Positions 11,530 through 23,444 are shown, counted from the stretch's first letter. The stretch is 64,000 nt of DNA from Eutreptiella sp. 'Long Island Sound 2002' (GCA_964036045.1 OZ038391.1:41861621-41925620), one strand, 5' to 3'. Program-made: numbers and translations. Notes: a model not told the origin generated them from the letters alone.

Positions 11530-11985
11530 ACCGCGAAGATGGTGGTCTTGCTTGCTAGGGGTTGACCGCTTTTCCCCCAGGGCCGGTCGCCTAAGCTGAT
11601 GAAAAGGGGTGGGGGGGGGCAGGAGGGAGGGGAGGTAGGTGCATGGAGAAGGAAAGAAAAGGAAGAGAAGCAGGGCGAAGGGACGCGGCGGCTTAGAAAG
11701 ACTTTTCGAGTTTTACGCGCTGCTCGCGGCGCGTTTTTCTTTGCGCCTACGGCTAGTTAGACGACGAGAGGGACGGTGTTAGGGTCCTACGAGCGTTACG
11801 GTTGTTACGGCGCTAACTATTCACCTATTTCACATCAAAAAATTTCTCGTCGCGTTGTTACGCGTTTCGCAGCGCGCTTTTCGGCCTAAGCGTTTTTTAT
11901 TTCAATTACCTTTAATTTCAGCTATTTAGAAAATTTTTTCGTCGTGTTTTACTTATCTTTTAATTTCCTGATCACATAACCACAC
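11530..11985 (+). repeat. Inner conserved module of the left arm
   Basis: AT-richer, non-repetitive 450 bp, the best conserved unique part shared with the right arm (39,668-40,120 reversed). Landmarks are CAGGGCCGGTCGCCTAAG, GGTCCTACGAGCGTTACGG, ATTCACCTATTT, TTTCGCAGCGCGCTTTT and GGCCTAAGCGTTTTTTAT. It ends near TTTTACTTATCTTTTAATTTCC, after which the two loci share nothing. The abrupt edge suggests a true element end. No ORF of note. Confidence 0.85.
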
Positions 11986-12977
11986 GACGGAATTGCTGCC
12001 AAACTGTCGGCTTTGTCCAGACATAAGCAAAATTCCGGAGTGTAATTCACGTTCATCCGTGCTGTAGTTAGGGTCAGCAGGCATGGCAGGAGTTGAGTGC
12101 AAGTGATGAGTGCGCACCCTGCCTTCGAAGGCCGGTGCTGGCGTTAATGAGTGTAGTGTAGTGGAGTCTCCTGTCCCGCGTGCTTTTCCTCGTGGGCAGG
12201 CGAGTGCGTTAGCTTTTGGCCTTTAGCAAAAATGGGCGTTTTGTATGCCCTTAGCACACTTGGCCACCCCTCCCCTCTAGTAGGTAGGGCTTTTACCTTC
12301 TTCCCCCAAGGATAGGCGCCAGCACAGAACTTGGGCGCCATAGGAGTGGTAATAGTACCCGATTAGGACCTTTGGTCGGACGTCAGCGAAGCCTGGTCTC
12401 CGGGGGCCACGCCGGGGATAGAAGCGAGACACACAGAGACATACGTAGCACACTTAGGGGTATGGTAAACCCTGTAAGGAAGGGTAGAACCCCATGGATA
12501 TGGACCGGTCAGGGGTCCTAACTGTGGGCTCGCTTGTCCCCAAGGAGGGAAGACACACCTTGCCTCATAACACCTTGCTTGTCATTCCCCCCTGGTGTAG
12601 TAAGCCACCGTTCTTTGTTGGCTCCCCAAGGTCATTACATCAGGGCAGTCCCCATGCAACACATGGTCAACAAGGCATACACTCGCTGGGTGGCTGCAAA
12701 CCTGATAAGCGGCCACCTGGTCCACGCTGGAAACCATAGGCATGGGACTGCAGGGCACAGACAGGGTCAGTGCAGTGCTCAGTATGCAGTGGTCTATGAA
12801 AAACCAATGGCCTTCGGCCAGGGAGTGGTTGTCACGGGGGGCTAACGGTCCTGTTCTGCGATGCAATGTGGGGGAACTGTGACAACTGCTCTTACACCCA
12901 TACACAGGCACGTCTGCACAAGAGTGCTCACTGCACCTGTAAGGTTAGAACACAGTCAGTAGACTGCCACAGGGAAA
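11986..12977. other. Spacer, 3' flank of the gypsy remnant, no gene seen
   Basis: Mixed-composition DNA between the end of the left arm and the stop codon of the minus-strand gypsy remnant. Its position is where a 3' LTR would lie, but no matching second LTR is in the window, so none is called. It contains the inverted 90-bp motif at 12,806-12,896. The short ORFs have no recognisable features. Confidence 0.55.
12806..12896 (-). repeat. 90-bp hairpin-bearing motif, copy 2 (inverted)
   Basis: Reverse complement of the motif at 4,553-4,641 with about nine differences. Both internal inverted repeats are kept (GTTGTCAC/GTGACAAC and TGGCC/GGCCA). It lies about 80 bp downstream of the stop of the gypsy remnant in that element's reading direction, so an LTR origin is possible, but copy 1 has no gypsy sequence beside it. 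Confidence 0.7.
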
Positions 12978-13490
12978 TTAGTTTTTCTTTTTACGCTGGG
13001 ACAGAGTCTCAGCACGGGTTAGTAGCTGCCCCTCGTTGTTCTCAACGAGGTGGGAGCAGAAGATGGGGTTGATACTCCCATCTGGTTGTATGAAGGCTAA
13101 CATAGGTTCCCTGGTCGCCTCAGATAACCCATAGCCATCCCACAGGGTTAGGAATTTCCAGCCCTGTTTATACTCGTGGCGAGCAATACCTACAACCACG
13201 TAGTAACCATCGACTGCCATCTCATCGGCAGTCATCTCTTCAAGTTCGTCTGCCTCCTCTGGGCTGGCAGCGTTCTTTAGGTCATTACGCTCCACCTCAC
13301 TGTCGCTGAGGCCCCACTCATCCCAGGACAAATCGTCAGGGGAGTGATAGCGCCTCAACTGTTTAGGTGCACACAACAGTTCACCACCTAGACGTGGACT
13401 GCACCTGACATGGATCCTGGGCCCATCTATCCTGATGATACGATAGGGTCCAAAATAAGGGTCCTGTAGGCAGTTACGTGGCCTGAGAGG
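12978..13490 (-). pseudogene. Ty3/gypsy Pol C-terminus with chromodomain-like end (truncated)
   Basis: An open minus-strand frame ends in TAA at 12,978. Its first part (FGPYRIIRI, then LCAPKQLRRY) reads like the small beta-barrel behind a retroviral-type integrase core, in the GPF/Y style. A Glu/Asp-rich linker follows, then a chromodomain-like stretch (YYVVVGIARHEY, WKFLTLWDGY) where a chromodomain would have VEKIL and KVRWRGY. Such tails help direct integration to chromatin. The upstream polyprotein is missing because the frame is cut at about 13,490 by the inverted 212-bp satellite. The remaining 170 residues have no stop or frameshift. It belongs to a different family from the gypsy element at 31-39 kb. 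Confidence 0.7.
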
Positions 13491-14955
13491 GACAGTGTTG
13501 GGCCCCCACACCCACACACCCGCGCCCACAGCACGTGGGTGGCGGACCCCGACAGCCCGCCCAGTGGGCAGGCAGTCGGGGAAGGGACAGCGCCTGACCT
13601 CAGACGCCCCTCACACAATGGTGGAAGGCACCCCCCCCCGGGGACGCCCTTCCGCCACCCCAACAGCGAGCAACGCCGGCCCGCAAGGGCGCACGCTGTG
13701 GGGCCGGTGCTGGGTCCCCACGCCCGCACCGACCGCAACCGGGACACACGGGTCGCGGAACCCTGGCTGCCCGCTCCAGAGGACGGGCGGCCGGGGGAGG
13801 GACAGCGCCTGACACCAGACGCCCCTCACAACGGTGGCAGGCCACCCCCCCCAGAACGGCCCCCCACCACCCCCGCGGCACACAGCCCCTGCAGGGCATG
13901 CAGGCCAGGGGGACAGTGTTGGGCCCCCAGACTCACACACCCGCGCCCACAGCACGTGGCTGGCGGACCCCAAAAGCCCGCCCAGTGGGCGGGCAGTCGG
14001 GGGAGGGACAGCGCCTGACCTCAGACGCCCCTCACACAATGGTGGAAGGCAACCCCCCCGGGGACGCCCTTCCGCCACCCCCACAGCGCGCAACGCCGGC
14101 CCGCAAGGGTGCACGCTTCGCTGTGGGCCCGGTGCTGGGTCCCCACGCCCGCACCGACCGCACCCGGGACACACGGGTCGCGGAACCCTGGCCGCCCGCT
14201 CCAGAGGACGGGCGGCCAGGGGAGGGACAGCGCCTGAAACCAGACGCCCCTCACAATGGTGGAAGGCACCCCCCCGGGGACGCCCTTCCGCCACCCCCAC
14301 AGCGAGCAACGCCGGCCCGCAAGGGCGCACGCTGTGAAACAAACGGTGCTGGGTCCGCACGCCCGCACCGACCGCAACCGGGACACACGGGTCGCGGAAC
14401 CCTGGCTACCCGCTGCAGAGGACGGGCGGCCGGGGGAGGGACAGCGCCTGACACAAGACACTCCTCACAACGGTAGCAGGCCACCCCCCCGGCGACGGCC
14501 CCCCACCAACCCCGCGGCACGCAGCCCCCACAAGGCATGCAGGCCAGGGGGACAGTGTTGGACTCCCAAACCCAAACACCCGCGCCCACAGCACGTGAGT
14601 GGCGGACCCCAACAGCCCGCCCAGTGGGCGCGCAGTCGGGGGAGGGAGGGCACCTGACCTCAGACGGCCCTCACACAATGGTGAAAGGCACCCCCCCCGG
14701 GGACGCCCTTCCGCCACCCCCACAGCGAGCAACGTCGGCCCGCAAGGGCGCACGCTGTGGGGCCGGTGCTGAGTCCCCACGCCCGCACCGACCGCACCCG
14801 GGACACACGGGTCGCGGAACCCCGGCTACCCGCTCCAGAGGACGGGCGGCCGGGGGAGGGACAGCGCCTGACGCCAGATGCCCCTCACAACGGTGGAAGG
14901 CACCCCCCCCGGGGACGCCCTTCCGCCACCCCCACAACGAGCAACGCACCAACGC
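13491..14955 (-). repeat. 212-bp satellite array, inverted, about 7 monomers of two types
   Basis: Reverse complement of the family at 1-3,660. Type A monomers (near 13,620-13,830, 14,040-14,250, 14,255-14,465 and 14,680-14,895) match it closely. Type B monomers (starting near 13,491, 13,850 and 14,480) keep the GGGACAGCGCCTGA part but carry a different half with CAGCCCGCCCAGTGGGC and GCGCCCACAGCACGTG. The order is B-A-B-A-A-B-A plus a partial copy. The array directly abuts the gypsy remnant on one side and LINE 1 upstream sequence on the other. ORFs across it are compositional. Confidence 0.93.
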
Positions 14956-15060
14956 ACGAACGCACCAGCCACGAGAAAAATACGCACCCCACCCCCTGCT
15001 CTTAGGCACAGCGACACAACAATCGGGGAACCCGCGGCCCCACGCAAAACACGCCCCTGA

Positions 15061-18000
15061 TCTCCGACGCTGGACGCAGCACACGATGTCATCAGGGCGC
15101 TGGGACTCAGAGACGGCAAAGAAGAGCCCCCACAAGGGGACGCGGGCACGGACTCCGACCTGGAGGAAATACCGGAGCCCTCCACGGGAAGCGCGCCTGC
15201 GGAACCTGCGCCGCCGGCGGGCAGGGTGCCCACCCTCTGCCCCGCGTGAAAACGGGGCCACTAGACCGGCGAATGCTGGTGCCCCAAACAGGACCCTCAG
15301 CCCGGCCCCGATGACGGAGCGCTGCCCGAGGTGGGACGCGCTGCCGCATGCGCCGCCCTACGCTACGGGGTGGCGCGGGGCTGGATCCTGGATGAGACCG
15401 CACACGGCAGCGTGAACATCCAGGAGGCTGTCGACCGAGTCACCCACGCGGGACAGGCGGCAGTGGCCTTGCACACCCGGGGCCGCCACGGCGGACCTGC
15501 AGAGGGGATCATTGTGGAGCCCTCGGGAATGGTGCTTCTCCTGGCAGCGGACATGGTCCGAGGGGTGCTCCACGCATCCCGCGTGCGGCGAGCGCACCCA
15601 AAGTGGACCATCCAGGTGTACACCCCCCCACGGGCGTGGACCTTCTCCACGTGGGCGGTGCTTGCCGTCATGTGGCACCTGGCACCGGAGGACGCCCCCA
15701 CGGGGACCGCAGAGGAAATTGCCCGGGACCTCCACACCTGGCCGGCCGACCAGGACTACCCCTGGCGCAGGCCCCGGGGCAGCCTCCCAGTGGCACCCCC
15801 GGCAGAGGGGCTCAGCTTCGCGGCAACCCTCCAACGGCACCCCGACAAGAGGTCACGCAACTTCCTGCAGACCGGCACGGTCCCGGCCGCCCCGCCAGAC
15901 TCCGAGTGGCGATGGGACGCAGGGGAGGCGCAACCGCTGCCGGGCCCCTGGGTCCTCCCGTTGTGGTATTTGCCCATGGGCACCCTGGCCCACGCCACTC
16001 AAGCCGTCAAGGGGGCTTTCCCGCAGCCGCTCATCCCCGGCGTGGCCCTGCTCCGCAGCCTGCAGGCGGGGGCGGCCTGGGTACGGTGGAGGGAAGGGGG
16101 CGGGCGCTCGAGCCCCTATTTCCCTCTGGTCCAGGGCCAGGCGCTACTCCACGCCGAGGGCATGGGGACCGTGGAATGGGGGGCGATCGTGCCCAGCACG
16201 GCGTGCAGCTGGATCACTGCGGCCGCCCCACAGGCCATGCGATAGCCGCCGGCGTGCCACCGCCTCCTACGGATGGTCCCCTCTTTGGCCCCCCAACACG
16301 CCTTTACGAGGGATGTATGGAGGGCCATACTGAGCCACACCAGGGATTGGCTAACGAACCCGGGAACACGTTACCCGCCAGGGCTGGTGCTCGACCCCCA
16401 CACCCGGGGTCTGCCACGCCCTGCACAGGGCGTCGGCTCTCACGGAGCAGCTCAACGACGAGGTGCTGGACCTGGCGCTAGAGCCGCTGCGGGTACTTTA
16501 CCCGCAGACCCACATCCCACCCGCGGGCACGTCCAACAGCCTGGGTCGCCTGGGTTTGCAGCGCCGCGTCGAAGCCACGCACCCGGGAGGCGTGGTGGAC
16601 CAGTGGCTAACGCTCCGCAACCCGTCCGCCGCGCAAGGCCAGTTGACCCCTACACCAACTCCTCTTCCTATCACGGGCGGCCCCGGAGCACCGCCGGCAA
16701 AACCCGTACCACATGCACCCGGAGCGCCGAGGCGCGCACAGGTTCCCGCAGCCAGTTCCGCCCGCCCTTTCGCCGGGGCAGGGCCCGGAGGCGCTGCAGC
16801 AGGGCCCCCCGCTCGACACCGCCAACACGGTACAGCAAAGGGGAGGCGACAGCGCGGATGGTGCCGAACCGGACTGCACGAACTGCGGAGCGGTGGCCTG
16901 GACAGCGGCCTGCAGGCACCTCGCCCAAGATACCACGGGGTTCAGGCAGTACAGACTAGCGGACCGCACGGCGCTGGCGTCCGCGGTCGCGGCCGTCACC
17001 ATGGGTCCCCTGGCGGCATGGCCGGCGCAACTGCTGCCCCACATCCCCTGCCGCAACACGCAGCCCCGCCAGCCGGCCGCAACGCATGCGCCGATGGCAC
17101 CCCTCACGGCGGAGCAGCTATACGTTGTCGCAGCGGCGCTGCTGGCGGACGGCGGGGAGAGCTTTGTCCTCCACCACGGCCCGGCGCACATTGCGGGAAG
17201 CATACAAGGGCCGCAGCGCGACGCAGCCAACCCGTGGCACGCCACGCTCTGCGGGCGCACCCGCGTCTGGGATGCGGGCAGCGGCACACCCCCTCCCGGG
17301 CCTCAGCAGGAGGAGGCACTGGTGCTGCAGAGGGCAGGCTACCAGGCCATCCTGCACGGCCACGCCGGAGGGTACCGGTCGCATGTCCTGGCAGGGGGCC
17401 GCTGGACTGTCTGGCACAGCAGCGCCAGGCAAGGGGCATTCCCGCCCCTGCCCCACACCGACTGGCAGCAGGGGCCCACCCAGGCCTACTATATGTCGGC
17501 GGACCCCTGGCTGCTGGCAGTCCTGCTACACACCGTCAGTGCCCCCAACAAGAGGCAGGAACCGGGATGGGTCAGCCCCCCCGCACTGATGTGGAGCCCC
17601 GACCAGGAGGAGCATCTACAGGCCGCGTGGCAGGGAGACGCCATCAGGGCCACGGACGTCCCGGGCCCCCACGCGGGGCCAATCACGCACGCCCGCCCGG
17701 CGGCTACCCTCGCGGTGCCCCAACGGGGACAGCAGAACCCACAGTGGGTGGTCTGCATGTTCAGCCCGGCGGACGCGCACATTGTCGTCTGCGACCCCGA
17801 GCGCCTGCCGGGGCCCAAAGCCGTGGTCCGAGTGGCAGACTGTACCCGCATGATCGTCAAGGCGCTACGGAAGGGCCAACACCACGCCCTCCTGCTCCAG
17901 GTCCGGCTGAAGGACAACGCCCGGGCGGCGAGGCCGGGGGTGTGGCTGGCAGCGGCGCACCCCGCCGACCTAGAGCTCCAGCTGGCGGTCCCGACCACAG

Positions 18001-18581
18001 TGTACCCCTGGCTACAAGCCTTCCACGACCTGCGATGGAGGGGCAAACCCGACCGCCATATCGGCTCCACGCACTGGCAAACGTGGCTGCAAGCGGACGC
18101 GCAGCGCGATGCCATCCGGAGTCTCGGGCCCGCGCCCGCGACACGAGCCCTCAATGCGGAGGCCCCGGGCCGCGCGCTGGTGCCACACACGGTTCCACTG
18201 GCCAACCTGCCCTTCGAACCAGCAACGGAGGCCGCCATCCGGAAGTCGGTGCCGCTCCCCCTGGGGCGAGGGGCCACGAAACCAACGAAATGCCCCCTGT
18301 GTGCAGACAAGTACTACACAAGCGGGGTAATGCTGGAACACCTGGCATGGCACGCGTTGCACGCTGCAGCCCCGGTGGACGACAACGCGGCGGCCTCCAA
18401 CATCCTGCAAGGGAGAGCACGGAGGTCCCCATGGCACGCCCCGTACGCCCGGCGCCCCCCGCCCCAGGCGGCCGACCACGCAGACGGCGATGAGGAGGCA
18501 CCCGGAGCAGCCCTGGGGACCGGCGTTGCGGCCCAACAAGGGTCCATCCCCACGGGGCTGGCCCCCCTGGCCCCCCTGTGA
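15061..18581 (+). pseudogene. LINE 1 ORF1 (nucleic-acid binding protein), broken
   Basis: The coding-like reading runs in three successive frames: 15,061 to about 16,410, about 16,415 to 16,640, and about 16,650 to 18,581, so two single-base shifts are needed. In the first part TGA (15,247) and TAG (15,262) interrupt a Cys/His cluster (LCPA, KRGH, ECWCP) that would resemble a zinc knuckle. TAG at 16,243 interrupts again. The last part, 622 residues, is open. It has a CTNC...C.H cluster near its start and a C2H2-like finger (CPLC, then two His about 13-17 residues later) near its end. Its role by position would be binding element RNA. No known domain spans the middle, and it ends in TGA just before ORF2. 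Confidence 0.65.
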
Positions 18582-18792
18582 GCCCCACTGGGAACGGGCT
18601 CTCCGCACCCCATGGCCCCGGCGCACCCGGGAGCCCTGGGCTGCACCGGCGGAGCCAGCGGCGATGCCGATGCGGGATAGCTGACTCCAGGAGGAAACAG
18701 CGGACGACGCCCTATGGCTCCTCTAGTGGAACCTGCGCAACGGCCTCGTACCGCCAGACCGGTCCCTCCGGGACACGCTCCGGCGGCGCCGA

Positions 18793-21700
18793 GTGCCGGC
18801 GGCCTGTACTGACAAGGAGCACCTCATCACCGGCATGCTACCCCAGGAGGGGGGCTTTGCCATCATGCTCCAGGAAACAGGGATCGCCACCCAGGCGCAG
18901 GAGATGCACGTGGCCGCGGCGCTCCGGGACAAGGGGTACACCCCCTTCTTCAGCAGCCAGCTGGCGGAGACGGGAGCCACTTCCACCTGGAGAGGGGGGG
19001 GCCTCCTCACCGCGGTCAGCAGCAAGTACATGGCGGAGCACGAGGTGCTCAGTTTCACGGAAATCGTCCCAGGGAAGGCCGCGGCCCTGGAGATCCACAC
19101 GGACGGGGGAGGCCTCACCCTCATCAACGTCCACGGGCCGCAAGCAGGCTGCTCCCCCTGGGCGGGACGGGCGGCGTTCTGGGCCGACATACAAATGTAT
19201 GCCACGGCACGCAGCCTCGGTGGGAGACGCCCGGTGGTCATCGCCGGTGACACCAACGTCTACATGGATGCCACCTCCAACCCGGCCACGGAGGTCTTCT
19301 GCGCGGGCTGGGAGGCCTGCGGTTTCCGGAGGGCCACGGCAGGCGGCGAGGAGGACATGACCCCCACACTCCACCCGTCCCGGCACAGGGTGGACACCTT
19401 CCTGGTCAACGAGCCCCTCCTGCCGTGGTCCCTGCGGGAGAGCGTGTGGGCTCGCGGCATGGCACACCCCCAGGTGATCGGCTCGGACCATCTCCCGGTC
19501 CGCCTGGCCTCGCCGGGCCTCCTCAACGCAGCGGGGTGCGCGGCGATGCCCACCCCTTACAGCCACACGGAGGGCCGCCTCCTCCCGTACGACGCCGAGG
19601 CCGCGCCCGTCCAACACTGCCTGTGGGCGGCGGTCACTGCCGCGCAGGATGAACCCTCCCTGGCGCCCTGGCTGGGTCCGGCAGAGCAGCACGCCTACGA
19701 GTCGATGCCCGCGGCCGCGGTGGACAAGGTGTTCGAACACCTCCACGCGGCGCATGACACCCTAGCGCGTGTGGTCGGACGCCGGCAGCCGTCCCTGGCG
19801 GGGACGGACCCGGCGGAGGGGGACCCCCCGGAGAGCGGAAAGCGGCTCCAGGCGGCGGTCCTCCGCTATGACACCCTGGCAGCGTGCGTGCCGGCGGCGT
19901 ACCAGGCAGACGCGGCACGGCATGGCATCCGGTCCGAGGCGGCGCTCAGTCTCGCGGAGGATCTTTGGGGTGCGTCGCCCGGGTTCCGCCCGACCACACA
20001 CGGCCAGCTACAGGAGGAGCTGGAGAGGCAAGCAGCCGCCCTCGAAGAGGACATTCGCCAACTCCGCGCACTCCTGGCGGCAGACGGCAAGCGCGCCATC
20101 AAGGACTTCTGGCGCCGCCACGCCCCCGACATCGCCCAGCGATGGAAAGCCGTACGGGGAGCCATAGAGGTAGAGGCCCCGGGCCCGTCAGGCCTCTGGA
20201 ACGTGCGGGTTCCCAACACCCAAACGCTCCTCACGGAGGTACACGACGTGATGTTCGCAGTTTGCGCCTTCTGGCGGGAACTGTATGACAAACGCCCGGT
20301 GGACCTCCCAGGCTTCCAGGCAGTCCTTGGCCGCCATGTCCCCCGGGTCCCTGACGGGGCCTGGACACAGGTCCAGCAGTACTCCATGCAGGACCTGCAG
20401 TCCGCCCTGGACAAGGCCGATGGCAAGGCCCCAGGTCCCAACCACGTGGAGGCCCATTTCATCAAGGCCCTCCCGGCACCCGTCCAGTGGCTCCTGGTCC
20501 ACTCCTACCGGGCCATCCTCCGCGGCGCCCCGCCGCCGATGCACTGGAGGGACGCGCACATCTGGCCCAGCCCCAAGGTACCGGGCTCCGCCAGACTGGA
20601 CGACTACAGGCCCATAGCCCTGGGCCAGCTGGACATGAAGCTGCTCACGGGCCCCCTCACCCAGCGCATCACGGAAGTGCTCACACGGCACGGAGTGGTC
20701 AGCATCTGGCAGCAAGGGGCCCTCCCTGGCTCCAACACAGGCCCCCCACTGTTCATGGCGCAGCGGCAGCTGTAGCGGGGAAGTCCCAACTATGTTTTCC
20801 CCTTCGACGCCCGCAAGGCCTTCGACACCGCCCCGCACGGCGCCCTCCACCTCATCCTGCGCCACCTCTCCGTGCCACCCGAGGTCATCGACCTCCTGCT
20901 CTTCCTCCACACGTGCGCCAGGCTGCGCAACGTCACCGCACACAGGCTAACGCAGCCCGTCCACATGCTGCGCGGCGTCCGGCAGGGCAACCCCGAGAGC
21001 CCCCTGCTGTACGCGCTCCTCCTGGAGCCCCTGCTCAGGGCGCAGGGGAACCGGTTGCGCCCGCCGGGAGGGGCCGAGCAAGGTCTCATCCAGGCCTACA
21101 TCGACGACCTGCTGGTAGTGGCCCACACGCTGCAGCATTTTGTCAAGGGCGTGGAGGCGGTGGCCGCGGACCTGGGGATGATGGGCATGGAGCTCAACCC
21201 CCGCAAGTGCGCCATGGCCACCACGGAGGGGGTCCCAGGCCTGCAGCTGCGCCTCTGTCCCCACCTGGAAAACCCATGGCACTGGGTACCAGCAGCGGAC
21301 TCCGTCCCCTACCTGGGACTCCAGCTGCAGCCGGACGGGGAGTTCTCCCTGCAGCGCAAGCACCGGTTACGCCTGGCGGCGGTGCACCACTGGTGCCTCA
21401 ACACCCTCGCGCCACCGAAAGTGGTGAAGGACATCATCCTGGCAATCCTCGGGGGGTGACACAGTACGTCGCCCCTTTCATCGCCGACGACTCCGACACC
21501 GCGCGCCACCTGGACCACATCACGGTCCAGGTCGCCAAGGACAGGGCGCGGTACGCCTTTGAACCCTCGCAGGACAGCCTGCAGGATGACCAGACCCTGG
21601 GGCTCACACGGGTACCAACGCGGTGCCAGCAGGCAGCGGTGGCCCTCGTGGGTACACTCGTCCACCACCGCTCAACTTCCGTGCGCGCCGAGGTCACCAA

Positions 21701-23444
21701 GATGTTCTGGGAAATAGCCGGCGCGCACGGAATATGTGCCGAGGTGCACTATCCCCTCCCGGAGTTCGCAACTGTAGTGGGCAGTGACTGGATCCACCGC
21801 ATACCCCGCGCCCTGGCCGCCCTGGCAGTGGGGCTGTACAACCCCATCGCGTGCCCCAGGGCAGTCCACGTTCAACTACAGTCCCCGCCGGGCAACATCG
21901 TCACGCTGCGCACCGTCAAGCTGCGACACCGCGACACGTGCCGCCTGACGGTGCCGCACACGACGCCGTGGCATGGGCACCACAAACCACGACACCCCTT
22001 CCCCGACAACGACGACCCGTGGCCGACGGCGGTGCGGGAATGCCTCAACCAATGCGCTGATGAACACCTCCGACATTGCCGGCGCGAGCAGGAGCCCACC
22101 AACCACCCCGGGTGGCGCGACGCCTTGGTCCACCTCTTCCACACCACCGGCACACGGGACCCCCGCCTGAGACTCGTCCACCCGACGAGGGCTAAGCAGG
22201 ATGCCCACACCGGCCCACGGGTGACCCCGGACGGCCTGCACCTCCACGTCGGGGGCTACCGCCGCCGGGGCGGCCTATCCCCCCCCCTGCGGGGGGCGGC
22301 GTACCACCCGCCGGCAGCCCTCATGTACATCCTCCACGACGTACTCGCGGAAAGCGAGCACCGAGAGCCTAACGCTGATGTGGCGTGGCCCAAACCCCTG
22401 CGCCTCCGTCCCCACGCGCCGACGCCGCTGGGGTTGGTGACCACGGACGACCAATGCACCCGAGCGGCGGGGCAAGCGCAGCTCCAGGCCGACTGGGTAA
22501 TAGTGCAGGTGGGGGCAGGCCACCCCAGGCGCTGTGGACTCCCCCGTGGCACCGCCCTGCTGGTAGCTACGGGAGTGCCGCACGACCCACACATGCCAGT
22601 GCACGCGCCGGAGGACCAGCCGGAGGACACGGGACACCTGGTGGTGCACCAGCGCGGAGGCCCGGCGTGGCTCAAGGAACATGTGACAGCACTTCGGTCC
22701 TGGGCAAGCACGATCCCCGGAGCGGAAATCCAGCTGCAGGACCACCCGGCGATCAGCCCCGGCGACACCAGGGCGCTGAGCATGGACCAACTGACCCCCA
22801 GCCGTCCCGACGTCCGGTGGCACTCCGCCGACCTCAACGCGGGGTGGCTCAGCCCCACCAGGTACTACTGGATCCCGGAGGCCTGGGGCCACACCTCTTC
22901 CGACGCGTCAGGGGGCGGACCCTGCAAACACGCCACCAGCGTCGCTCTCGCCGCCGACCTCACCCGCACGTGGGCGGTGGCCATCTCGGGCACAGTGCCC
23001 GACGGGGAGGGGGTGGCGGCCTCCCTCCCCCTACAATACGGCGCCCACCGACCATGGGTCCACACGGTGGACGCCGAAGTCATCCTCCACCTCCTGCGAC
23101 ACGCAGATCGCGAGCGGACCACGGGGGTCACCGCGGGGGCGGCGAAGGTGGTCAACCAGATGCCCCTACGGTGGCTCTGGGACGGCCTGTGCGCGCGAGG
23201 GCGACACGCCGGGCACCCGTTCTGGTACGTCCGAGCTACCTCGCACCACAGTGACGCCCTGCCGCACAAGGCAGACTGGGCGGCGTCCCAGGACACCGTC
23301 CTGCAGAACACGACCCCGGACCCTGACCACGCCCAACTCATTGTCGCCGGCCGTGACGGCCACCTCGATCTACGGCCCCCCACGATGCGGACGCTCGGCG
23401 AGGTCGCGCAGCAGGCGCAGACGGACCATGCGCTGACGCACTGA
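18793..23444 (+). pseudogene. LINE 1 ORF2: AP endonuclease, reverse transcriptase, RNase H
   Basis: Residues 1-240 form an APE-type endonuclease with the expected motifs in order: MLQETG, LINVHGP, VIAGDTNVYMD, HRVDTFLV and GSDHLPV. All catalytic residues look intact, so it should nick target DNA if expressed. The reverse transcriptase follows (KAPGPNHVEAHF, DDYRPIALGQ, FPFDARKAFD, GVRQGNPESPLLYA, AYIDDLLVV). TAG at 20,773 interrupts it inside the fingers/palm. After the palm the frame is lost at a G6 run (21,451), where one more G would restore reading. RNase H then carries SSDASGGG, a VDAEV Asp and SHHSDALPHKAD; the expected Glu after the first Asp is not obvious. The chosen start is a GTG; no ATG precedes the first endonuclease strand. 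Confidence 0.82.

Larger units (their letters stand above)
4948..11985 (+). repeat. Left arm of a long inverted repeat
   Basis: This arm consists, in order, of the 65-bp array, the 61-bp repeats, a low-complexity C/T/G-rich tract and an AT-richer module. The reverse complement of 39,668-44,747 carries the same modules in the same order, and the non-tandem parts align almost base for base over long stretches. The arms differ in copy number (about 67 versus 39 monomers), in a 139-bp SINE present only here, and in homopolymer lengths. Similarity stops abruptly at about 11,985, where unrelated DNA begins. It is probably a dispersed composite repeat or the end of a large element; no transposase is seen in it. 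Confidence 0.9.

Noticed and set aside
16463-18493. A 676-residue Gly/Ala/Pro-rich frame overlapping LINE 1 ORF1
   Set aside because: Most of it is a shadow of the frame that contains the zinc-finger-like motifs; only about the first 60 residues look like genuine ORF1.
20487-21450. The upstream part of a 985-residue frame before 21,450
   Set aside because: In that interval the RT motifs lie in another frame; this frame becomes meaningful only after the G6 run.
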